This document shows positions 1-5,124 of a DNA stretch of 7,424 nt, in pieces (positions within the stretch are counted from its first letter, which is position 1; each line of letters starts with the position of its first letter). A program made the translations under genes and the position numbers. Origin of the DNA: Bacillota bacterium (lineage in GTDB: Bacteria; Bacillota; Desulfotomaculia; Desulfotomaculales; Desulfotomaculaceae). The stretch lies in contig JAMCWI010000084.1 of NCBI GenBank assembly GCA_023481335.1, positions 1 through 7,424 of the forward strand. The letters are read 5' to 3'. The notes below the pieces were generated by a model, which did no database searches, was not told where the DNA came from, and was given only the letters and a program-made list of their open reading frames with translations.

Positions 1-81
1 GCCATCAACCAGCAAATTAAATTGATTCAACAGATAGAGGAACAGAGTAAGGATGCAATCATTACCATCACCCTTGAATAA
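1..81 (+). pseudogene. Inverted duplicate of the last 26 codons of the anti-sigma gene (fragment)
   Basis: Read on the plus strand, these bases encode 26 residues ending in DAIITITLE and a TAA stop, identical to the C-terminus of the DUF4349-type anti-sigma protein encoded on the opposite strand (stop at 495). Every base matches, including all synonymous positions. The fragment has no start in the window and its upstream part, if any, lies to the left of base 1. It is the outer arm of the inverted repeat 1-87/489-575. It is either the 3' end of a second, inverted copy of the gene or a chimeric contig end; perfect identity makes a recent or artefactual origin more likely than an old paralogue. 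Confidence 0.85.
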
Positions 82-87
82 ATGCCG
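1..87. repeat. Perfect 87-bp inverted repeat, left arm
   Basis: Each base i from 1 to 87 is complementary to base 576-i, so this arm matches 489-575 without a mismatch. The match stops at 87/88 on this side and at 488/489 on the other, leaving a 401-bp loop (88-488). The left end is set by the window, so the repeat may be longer. The match covers the 3' end of the anti-sigma gene plus six bases after its stop codon. Confidence 0.95.
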
Positions 88-305
88 TTCTGATTAACCT
101 CCACCGAATATCTTCCCGTGGCCGTCCACCCATCGGCGCAATCCACTTCCGAGAGGAGATCTGTTATTTGCTCTTCAATCATTTGATTGATTCTGCTTTG
201 CACTTCTTTATCGGACAACCCGGCCACCTGGGGATAAACCACATCTACACAGGGTAAATCCACTCTCTGCTCGTTAATCTGAGCCATCACGTTGTCTCTA
301 GACAC
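27..305 (-). CDS. Truncated DUF3298-like protein with a chimeric C-terminus
   Basis: The start is placed at GTG 305-303, because AAGGAG (320-315) lies 9 nt upstream. A TTG at 314 and an ATG at 278 in the same frame are worse placed. The first 70 or so residues (around VVYPQVAGL, then a helix with INQMIEEQ, then YSVEVNQNGIYS) resemble the start of DUF3298 domains, the extracytoplasmic domain type found in RsiV-like anti-sigma factors and PdaC-like proteins. No signal peptide or membrane segment is visible in this part. After GIYS the frame enters the inverted copy of the anti-sigma gene and ends with about 15 unrelated residues (RVMVMIASLL...), stopping at 27. The natural gene presumably continues with the rest of the domain. 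It follows the anti-sigma gene in the same orientation, but a terminator separates them. The DUF3298 call is by pattern memory and moderately sure; the truncation is directly visible. Confidence 0.65.
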   Translation of the reverse strand: MSRDNVMAQINEQRVDLPCVDVVYPQVAGLSDKEVQSRINQMIEEQITDLLSEVDCADGWTATGRYSVEVNQNGIYSRVMVMIASLLCSSIC

Positions 306-460
306 CTTTCCCAACTCCTTTGGCCCTATTCTTATCCAGCTTATGCCTTAAGCCGCCCGGGCGTTCTTGGAACCCTCAAGCCAAAAAAGAAAAATGCCCT
401 CGGAACGACACGGGCCCTTCGGTATTTATTCCTTCAGGGATGGATATGACCAGGCAAAGT

Positions 461-488
461 AAAACAAAAACCACCTCCTATGAGGTGG
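461..488 (-). terminator. Rho-independent terminator of the anti-sigma gene
   Basis: On the minus strand, seven nucleotides after the stop codon at 495, CCACCTC and GAGGTGG form a perfect 7-bp stem (488-482 with 477-471) around a 4-nt ATAG loop. It is followed directly by TTTTTGTTTT (470-461). It should separate the anti-sigma gene from the DUF3298-like gene. The hairpin abuts the end of the inverted repeat at 489. Confidence 0.85.
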
Positions 489-575
489 CGGCATTTATTC
501 AAGGGTGATGGTAATGATTGCATCCTTACTCTGTTCCTCTATCTGTTGAATCAATTTAATTTGCTGGTTGATGGC
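489..575. repeat. Perfect 87-bp inverted repeat, right arm
   Basis: This is the partner of bases 1-87. It holds the last 26 codons and stop of the anti-sigma gene plus six bases up to the terminator hairpin. This arm is taken as the original because it is continuous with the complete gene. Confidence 0.95.
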
Positions 576-1565
576 GGCATTCATGTTTGCCAGCTGATTT
601 TCCAGGGCGGGGTCCTCTTTCTCTGCCAGTTGGTTGGCCAGTTCGGTATGCTGCGCCTGCAGTTGTTCCAAAGCATCCACCGCATTTTTATGTTGAATGC
701 TCAGGTCTCTTTCTGAAGGTATGTCCGTAATAACCTCACCCAGTGCCTTTAATTGGTTTTCTGCCGACCTGGAATGATTGGCTGGGACTTTGATGCTGAC
801 CTTGCCGGAACCGTTGCTTTCGGCATAAGGCGTTACAATGGAACCGCCCACCCTTTGGCTGATGTTGCCAATGGATTTCAGTGCCGTACCAACATCCTGC
901 ACATCCAGCTTTAATGTAACTGTGCGCACGGTCATTCCCGCGCTGGTCTGAGGCTGGTAGCTTTCGGAGACAAACTTCCTGTCTGGCAATCCGGCTGCCT
1001 TTACGGCACCTGCCTGGTTTTGGGGTTTGCTTGTTTCCTTACCTTGCTGTGTCGAAGCAGGTTTTCCGCCCTCTTCTTTGGGTGCAGTACGGTCTGGCGG
1101 TTTAACCTGGTTGTTTTCCTGGTTTTCCTGCTTGTCCCCGGCAGGTGATTGCTCAACTGAAGCCATTTCCTGGGTGGCGGATTGAACAGGAATCAATTGA
1201 TGACCTTCCTTTTCCCACAGGGCGGTCAGCCCCAGGGTCATGGCCATAACGGCTGCCACAGCAGCGGTGCGGTACCACCCTTTACGGGTGACTCCGTTCA
1301 CACGCTCATACCATCCTTTACGCTGGGGTGCCTGTGTGGGCAAAGCCAATGTATCAATTTTTTCCATTAACCCAGCCCGGAAGCCGGCTGGAGGAGCTAC
1401 ATCCGGAAGTTCCTGCAGCAGGGTAAGACAAGACCGAAGTTGTTCCAATTCAGCACTGCATGCGGAACAACCGGCCAAATGGCTTTGAACTGCAGCATTT
1501 TCGGCAGGATTAAGGGCTCCGTCCAGGTACGGTGACAGCATCTCTAATGCTTCCTGGCATTGCAC
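495..1565 (-). CDS. Zinc-finger anti-sigma-like membrane protein with DUF4349-like domain
   Basis: 356 residues from a GTG start preceded by AAGGAGGG about 8 nt upstream. Residues 1-50 form a putative zinc-finger (zf-HC2/ZAS) domain with Cys3 and the diagnostic H29-x3-C33-x2-C36; this type of domain binds a group IV (ECF) sigma factor in the cytoplasm. A single hydrophobic helix lies at about 99-117, preceded by basic and aromatic residues (RKGWY twice, at 82-86 and 95-99). A Gln/Pro/Lys-rich linker (about 125-200) then leads to an outer domain (about 212-356) with features of DUF4349: a conserved strand (VRTVTLKLDV), a GG turn, KVSIKVPA, a long coiled-coil-prone helix (295-345) and a final strand. 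The usual C-terminal DUF4349 membrane helix is absent, so the protein should be bitopic. Role inferred: it holds a sigma factor until an envelope signal releases it. No sigma gene is adjacent, which is unusual for this family. The ECF-type promoter just upstream suggests autoregulation. Confidence 0.85.
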   Translation of the reverse strand: MQCQEALEMLSPYLDGALNPAENAAVQSHLAGCSACSAELEQLRSCLTLLQELPDVAPPAGFRAGLMEKIDTLALPTQAPQRKGWYERVNGVTRKGWYRTAAVAAVMAMTLGLTALWEKEGHQLIPVQSATQEMASVEQSPAGDKQENQENNQVKPPDRTAPKEEGGKPASTQQGKETSKPQNQAGAVKAAGLPDRKFVSESYQPQTSAGMTVRTVTLKLDVQDVGTALKSIGNISQRVGGSIVTPYAESNGSGKVSIKVPANHSRSAENQLKALGEVITDIPSERDLSIQHKNAVDALEQLQAQHTELANQLAEKEDPALENQLANMNAAINQQIKLIQQIEEQSKDAIITITLE

Positions 1566-1950
1566 GGAACATCCCTCCTTCTATTTCGGTAGACGTACTT
1601 CTTAACATAATTGTTCCGGCTTTTAGATATTTTTTCCTATACCCTATGTTGTATAAATATTGGATTGATCTTTTCATTATGTTACGCGTGGACATGAATA
1701 TCTCCTTATTATTTTAGGTTACCGGCAGGCAAACGGAAAGTTGTAATATTCGAGTATTTTTCAAATTATTGGAGCGGTCTCAGCGGGATATCCCAAAAGG
1801 GGGTCGCCTTCTTTCTGATTAAATCGGCCGAATATAGACAAACGGTGTTGGGTTTTTTTGAAAATTAGGTGGTGACCGCAGATGTTAATTACATTATTAT
1901 GAAGGTAAGAATTGGGCTGCTGGATAAAACAAAACGAGGAGTGATACAGG
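1566..1950. other. 385-bp intergenic region between divergent genes
   Basis: No convincing gene is seen here on either strand. It holds the ECF-type promoter (1592-1617), an imperfect palindrome AATATTCGAGTATT (1745-1758, 12 of 14 positions symmetric), a perfect 10-bp palindrome GGGATATCCC (1785-1794) and an overlapping CCCAAAAGGG (1792-1801). TTGAAA at 1858-1863 could be a -35 element for the rightward gene, but the hexamer at the right spacing (GATGTT) is poor. The palindromes may be operators; none matches a regulator that I recognise. No known riboswitch core was found. Confidence 0.5.
1592..1617 (-). promoter_or_regulatory. Candidate ECF sigma-factor promoter of the anti-sigma gene
   Basis: On the minus strand, GGAAC (1617-1613) is followed after exactly 17 nt by CGTC (1595-1592). 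This matches the common AAC-N16/17-CGT pattern of ECF sigma promoters. Transcription would begin about 7 nt downstream, leaving a short leader with AAGGAGG before the GTG at 1565. ECF/anti-sigma pairs are typically autoregulated, which fits. The match is by eye and short, so chance is possible. Confidence 0.55.
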
Positions 1951-2319
1951 ATGGAACCGGCAGAAAAAAGCTTTGTCGAGAAAAGGCAAGGGGTCGATTT
2001 CTGGGTTAAGTTTGTTAAAACCGCGGCGATTTTTGTTTGGGCTGCTATGTTCATTATTTTGGTAATTATTGACCGGGCAAAACCCCAGGTGGAAAATTTC
2101 TTCAGCAATTTGTTCCAAATTTCATTGCGCCAAAGTTGGGATTCCGATTTGTTGGCCTACGCCTTCTCCTTAAGCGTGGCCATGTTGGGGTTTTCCGTCT
2201 TTGCCTTTATCATCAACATGAAACGTCATCGCCGAAAGAGTGATAAGTATAGCAAATCAATCCTTGCCATGATCTTCTTTACCTTAGCGGTTATCCTCTT
2301 TTGTTGGTCAAAGTTCTAG
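1951..2319 (+). CDS. Small three-helix membrane protein of unknown function
   Basis: 122 residues from ATG, with GAGGAG 9 nt upstream (1936-1941). I do not recognise the family. After a charged N-terminus (1-19) there are three hydrophobic segments, at about 20-41, 67-89 and 103-119, with a basic loop (KRHRRKSDKYSK, 91-102) between the second and third. By the positive-inside rule that loop should face the cytoplasm. No signal peptide, Cys pair or catalytic motif is visible. It is the only plus-strand gene in the window. It runs divergently from the anti-sigma gene and overlaps the last 29 bp of the convergent helicase gene. A terminator-like hairpin starts 2 nt after its stop, which with the ribosome binding site and the helices supports a real gene. 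Confidence 0.75.
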   Translation: MEPAEKSFVEKRQGVDFWVKFVKTAAIFVWAAMFIILVIIDRAKPQVENFFSNLFQISLRQSWDSDLLAYAFSLSVAMLGFSVFAFIINMKRHRRKSDKYSKSILAMIFFTLAVILFCWSKF

Positions 2320-3703
2320 TCCTTGCCTTTTCCCTTTGCTTAGGCAGGGATTTTTTATTGGCCGGGGCTTGCTTTTTAGCAGCAGGCTCTCTCCTGCCCA
2401 ACTCATCTGCGTTATTCTTTGCGGCCTTCCCTAAGTTGGTTCCCTCGGAAGAGGTGGTTTTTCCAGGGGAACGCTTTTCCCCGGCGGAACGCCCTGAGGC
2501 AGCGCCTCCTCTGCCTGGCCGGGATGCCCTATCCTGGGTTTTGGGTTTTCCGTCTAAAGTTTTCCTGGTGGGGGTGCCTGTGATCCTTTCCCCATCCGCT
2601 GTCCGTTTTTGGATGGTCATGCCAATGCCTTTTTCAATCATCTGTAAATCTCTGCGATCCCGGGGGGAGACCAATGTGATGGCCAGGCCGGTTCCACCGG
2701 CGCGCCCTGTCCGCCCGATGCGGTGAATATAACTATCCACATCGGGGGGAATATCGTAATTGAATACATGGGTAACCCCTTCAACATCCAGCCCCCGGGA
2801 TGCCACATCCGTTGCCACAAGTATTTGCAGTTTCGCTTCGCGGAAACGCTTCATCACTTGCTCACGTTTGGCTTGGGACAAATCGCCATGCAACTCATCG
2901 GATTCATAACCCCGGGTGATCAGCGCTTCGTTAAGGGTGCTGGCCCGGCGCTTGGTGCGGCAAAATACGATTGCCAGATAGGGACGAAACAGGTCTATCA
3001 TTCTGCATAGGGTGTCCTGTTTCCCCCGATCCGAGGTTTCCACAACCATCTGTTTGATTTCATCCAGGGTAATGCGCTTGCTCCGCACCCGGATATCCAC
3101 AGGCTTGCGCATGTATTGAGCAGCCAGGGATCGGATCGGCTGGGGGATGGTGGCTGAAAACAGCATGGTCTGTCGCTTGTGGGATGTTTGAAGAATGATC
3201 CTCTCCACATCTTCCAAAAAACCCATATGGAGCATTTGATCTGCTTCATCCAGCACCAGCATGGATACGCCGGTAAGACGGATGGTCTCCCGCCGCAAAT
3301 GATCCAGCAGACGGCCCGGTGTGGCAATAACAATGTGGATGTTTCCTTTTAACTTTCTGACTTGCTGTTCCACATCCTGACCGCCATAGGCTGCCAGCAC
3401 ATTGAAATCCAGCTTTGTGGCCAGTTTCTTTACTTCGGTGGTAATTTGCAGCGCCAGCTCCCGGGTGGGTGTGATGATTAACGCCTGAATGTAGGGCTTC
3501 TTTGGGTCGATGTTCTCTAAAATGGGCAGCACGAAGGCCAGGGTTTTCCCCGTACCTGTTTGAGCTTGGGCAATTACATCTTTTCCCGCCAGCAGTACCG
3601 GTATGGCCTGCTCTTGAATCGGGGTGGGCCTGACCAGTCCATGGGTCCTTAGTAGTTCATTGATCTCGGGGCGAATTCCCAGGGTTAAAAAATCTGTTGG
3701 CAT
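2291..3703 (-). CDS. DEAD-box ATP-dependent RNA helicase
   Basis: 470 residues from ATG, with GAGGG 6 nt upstream. All superfamily 2 DEAD-box motifs are present in order: Q motif TPIQEQAIP (27-35), Walker A AQTGTGKT (47-54), PTRELALQ (79-86), TPGRLLDHL (128-136), DEAD (152-155), SAT (183-185), IVFCRTKRR (245-253), ATDVASRGLDV (297-307) and HRIGRTGR (327-334). It should unwind short RNA duplexes using ATP, in the cytoplasm, in mRNA turnover or ribosome assembly. The tail (about 367-470) is Lys/Arg/Gly/Ser-rich and looks disordered, as in CshA- and RhlE-type proteins, where it helps bind RNA. The cold-shock protein gene directly upstream suggests a shared role in resolving RNA structure in the cold. 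Assignment to CshA versus another Firmicute DEAD-box paralogue is not certain. The 3' end overlaps the convergent membrane-protein gene by 29 bp. Confidence 0.95.
   Translation of the reverse strand: MPTDFLTLGIRPEINELLRTHGLVRPTPIQEQAIPVLLAGKDVIAQAQTGTGKTLAFVLPILENIDPKKPYIQALIITPTRELALQITTEVKKLATKLDFNVLAAYGGQDVEQQVRKLKGNIHIVIATPGRLLDHLRRETIRLTGVSMLVLDEADQMLHMGFLEDVERIILQTSHKRQTMLFSATIPQPIRSLAAQYMRKPVDIRVRSKRITLDEIKQMVVETSDRGKQDTLCRMIDLFRPYLAIVFCRTKRRASTLNEALITRGYESDELHGDLSQAKREQVMKRFREAKLQILVATDVASRGLDVEGVTHVFNYDIPPDVDSYIHRIGRTGRAGGTGLAITLVSPRDRRDLQMIEKGIGMTIQKRTADGERITGTPTRKTLDGKPKTQDRASRPGRGGAASGRSAGEKRSPGKTTSSEGTNLGKAAKNNADELGRREPAAKKQAPANKKSLPKQREKARTRTLTNKRG
2321..2356 (+). terminator. 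Probable terminator of the small membrane-protein gene, inside the helicase gene
   Basis: Two nucleotides after the stop at 2319, CCTTGCC (2321-2327) can pair with GGCAGGG (2343-2349, one G-U pair). Alternatively TCCC..TGC (2331-2339) pairs with GCAGGGA (2344-2350) around TTAG with a 2-nt bulge. Either stem is followed by six Ts (2351-2356). The complement of this element encodes the basic C-terminal tail of the helicase, so the sequence serves both strands. Confidence 0.6.
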
Positions 3704-3722
3704 TTGGTTCCCTCATCTTTGC

Positions 3723-3751
3723 TCTGTAATTTCTGCACTGCTTTATTCCAA
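3723..3751 (-). promoter_or_regulatory. Weak candidate sigma-A promoter of the helicase gene
   Basis: On the minus strand, TTGGAA (3751-3746), a 17-nt spacer and TACAGA (3728-3723) give partial matches to both sigma-A boxes. It starts at the foot of the cold-shock terminator and would give a very short leader. Read-through of that terminator from the csp promoter is the alternative. Confidence 0.25.
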
Positions 3752-3786
3752 TAAAAATACTGCCTAGTGAGGCAGTATTTTTATTG
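3749..3786 (-). terminator. Strong terminator after the cold-shock gene, symmetric on both strands
   Basis: A 16-bp perfect stem (3749-3764 with 3771-3786), core ACTGCC/GGCAGT, closes a 6-nt loop (3765-3770). The A/T-rich base of the stem supplies the U-tract on the minus strand (TTTTTAT), and the structure also reads as a terminator on the plus strand. It lies 3 nt after the csp stop codon and 46 nt before the helicase start codon, so it either insulates the helicase gene or makes it a read-through target. Confidence 0.85.
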
Positions 3787-3788
3787 TA

Positions 3789-3989
3789 CTATAATTTCGA
3801 TACATTTTCAGCCTGTGGGCCACGATTTCCCTGCACTACATTAAACTGAACACGTTGTCCTTCATCCAGGGTCTTAAATCCATCGCCCGTGATGGCAGAA
3901 AAGTGAACAAAGACATCACTTCCGTCTTCCGTTTCAATGAAACCAAACCCTTTTTCCGCATTAAACCATTTTACTGTTCCTGTTTGCAA
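3789..3989 (-). CDS. csp: Cold-shock protein (CspA/CspB family)
   Basis: 66 residues, the standard family length, from a TTG start at 3989-3987 with GGAGG (4002-3998) 8 nt upstream. A TTG 15 nt further upstream overlaps that ribosome binding site and would add five non-family residues. The chain begins QTGTVKWFNAEKGFGFIE, with RNP1 (KGFGFI) and RNP2 (VFVHF), and ends QAENVSKL as expected for the five-stranded OB fold. It binds single-stranded RNA and DNA without sequence demand, melting mRNA structure in the cold. It precedes a DEAD-box helicase gene, with a strong terminator between. A consensus TATAAT and a 5'-leader hairpin lie upstream. Confidence 0.97.
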   Translation of the reverse strand: MQTGTVKWFNAEKGFGFIETEDGSDVFVHFSAITGDGFKTLDEGQRVQFNVVQGNRGPQAENVSKL

Positions 3990-4016
3990 CGATAAAACCT
4001 CCAAAATATTTTTCCC

Positions 4017-4032
4017 GGATATGTGAATATCC
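4017..4032 (-). promoter_or_regulatory. Hairpin in the 5' leader of the cold-shock mRNA
   Basis: GGATAT (4032-4027 on the minus strand) and ATATCC (4022-4017) form a perfect 6-bp stem around a TCAC loop. It lies at or within a few bases of the predicted 5' end of the csp transcript and 14 nt before its GGAGG. A 5'-terminal stem could stabilise the message or take part in temperature control, both known for csp leaders; this role is inferred. Confidence 0.5.
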
Positions 4033-4033
4033 T

Positions 4034-4039
4034 ATTATA
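4034..4039 (-). promoter_or_regulatory. Sigma-A -10 box of the cold-shock gene
   Basis: The minus strand reads TATAAT, a perfect -10 box, about 45 nt before the TTG start. No good -35 hexamer is found at 16-18 nt (GAGAGA at 17 nt), so the promoter may depend on another feature or an activator. Confidence 0.55.
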
Positions 4040-4076
4040 GTATGGATACTTTACCGTCTCTCTATGCAAAATGGCT

Positions 4077-4112
4077 AAAAAAACTAATGATAACCCTCAC
4101 TGGTAAAGTTAT
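4077..4112 (-). terminator. Weak candidate terminator after the signalling operon
   Basis: On the minus strand, ATAAC (4112-4108) can pair with GTTAT (4094-4090), followed by six bases and then seven Ts (4083-4077). The stem is short and the U-tract is offset, so termination may be inefficient. No better candidate lies between the cyclase stop and the csp promoter. Confidence 0.25.
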
Positions 4113-4134
4113 TGGCGGAGCCTTTTGATCGCCA

Positions 4135-5124
4135 CTACACCCGCCCCCCGTTCGTGCAGTTGTACATTGCGTCATTGAAAAATTGATAATTGTTCTTACC
4201 AAGTCCTTTGGCATAAAACATGGCTTTATCGGCTTTTTTTATCAGTCCCTCGGCATCTTCGCCGTCCTTCGGAAACATCGAAATTCCCACACTGGCACAG
4301 ACAAAAAGTTCCTGTTCTTTATAAACCCATGGTTCAACCACCGTACGTATAATGTTTGCTGCAATAACGGCCGCACTATCCGGGTTCGCTATTGCGGGCA
4401 GTAGTAAAACAAATTCATCCCCGCCAAGTCGTGCCACCGTGTCACTCTTACGGACGCAGTTTCTCAAGCGAAGTGCCATATCCTGTAACAGTTGATCACC
4501 AACCGCATGCCCAAAGGTATCATTCACCAGCTTGAAATTATCCATATCAAGAAACAAAACCGCCAAGCCGTTCTTGTTGCGCTGCGCATGTTCTATAGCA
4601 AGATTAACTCGATCCAAAAGCAACAGACGGTTGGGGAGTCCAGTTAAAAAATCATGGTAGGCATGATGCCGGATCTCCTCTTCCGAGGCCTTTAATTTCT
4701 GGTGGGTAATCGATAGTTCATTAATTAAATCCTTAAGTTGTTGCACCCTTTGATGCTGACCGGTTATATCAAATATCTGAATGAGAATACATCGTGCCTC
4801 CCCTATCTCCATGGGCTGCACAAGCATGTTCTGCTTTATCTGCGGACACCGTGATGCGTCGGCCGGTCTAATAAAAAACTGATTCATGGCTCCTGAACAA
4901 AATCTGTGTTTGCCGTGTAATATAGCATCCTGGAAAATCTGATTATAAAGTTTACTGTTTAAACGGGAACATACGTCCGTCAGCTTGGTTCCTATAACCT
5001 GTTTGGCGGTCTTGCCCGTAAGCCGCTCTAACCAGCCGTTCCAAACAGTAATTTTATAATCCTTGTCTAAAACGATGATGCCCAATTCCAATTGATCCAG
5101 AATCAGTGAAAACAGGTTATCCAT
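4135..5124 (-). CDS. PAS-GGDEF diguanylate cyclase
   Basis: 329 residues from ATG 5124-5122, which overlaps the stop of the CheC-like gene in ATGGATAA and has GGTGG 6 nt upstream. An in-frame TTG and ATG 21-24 nt further upstream have no ribosome binding site. Residues 1-120 look like a PAS sensor (LELGIIVLDKDYKITVWN, then ERLTGK). A helical linker (125-155) leads to the GGDEF domain (about 155-315): DFLTGLPNR (158-166), FLDMDNFK with metal-binding Asp193, GGDEF at 234-238, and an inhibitory site RKSD (225-228) exactly five residues before it. The enzyme should make cyclic di-GMP from two GTP and be inhibited by its product. No transmembrane segment is seen, so it is cytoplasmic. It is the last gene of the receiver-CheC-cyclase operon and is probably translationally coupled to CheC. 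The signal sensed by the PAS domain is not evident. Confidence 0.93.
   Translation of the reverse strand: MDNLFSLILDQLELGIIVLDKDYKITVWNGWLERLTGKTAKQVIGTKLTDVCSRLNSKLYNQIFQDAILHGKHRFCSGAMNQFFIRPADASRCPQIKQNMLVQPMEIGEARCILIQIFDITGQHQRVQQLKDLINELSITHQKLKASEEEIRHHAYHDFLTGLPNRLLLLDRVNLAIEHAQRNKNGLAVLFLDMDNFKLVNDTFGHAVGDQLLQDMALRLRNCVRKSDTVARLGGDEFVLLLPAIANPDSAAVIAANIIRTVVEPWVYKEQELFVCASVGISMFPKDGEDAEGLIKKADKAMFYAKGLGKNNYQFFNDAMYNCTNGGRV

Noticed and set aside
384..420. Second terminator upstream of the DUF3298-like gene (minus strand, GCCC...GGGC then a T-rich run)
   Set aside because: Only four contiguous base pairs with a mismatch above; a better terminator lies at 461-488.
1..575. Insertion sequence or invertible element explaining the inverted repeat
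   Set aside because: The loop contains no transposase or recombinase gene, the arms are gene coding sequence rather than terminal repeats, and no target duplication is seen.
1268..1325. Imperfect direct repeat (TACCAYCCTTTACG twice) in the anti-sigma gene
   Set aside because: It encodes the two RKGWY motifs beside the membrane helix; two short copies do not make a regulatory or mobile element.
1740..1950. Possible riboswitch in the leader of the small membrane-protein gene
   Set aside because: I compared by eye with c-di-GMP, fluoride, manganese, guanidine, T-box and cobalamin cores and found none of their fixed bases.
1761..2108. 115-codon minus-strand open frame antisense to the small membrane-protein gene
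   Set aside because: No ribosome binding site, no recognisable domain, and it is antisense to a gene with a good start and three membrane helices. It is also not a sigma-factor remnant.
2301..2726. 141-codon plus-strand open frame inside the helicase gene
   Set aside because: It mirrors the basic, low-complexity helicase tail and has no start signal; it is a shadow frame.
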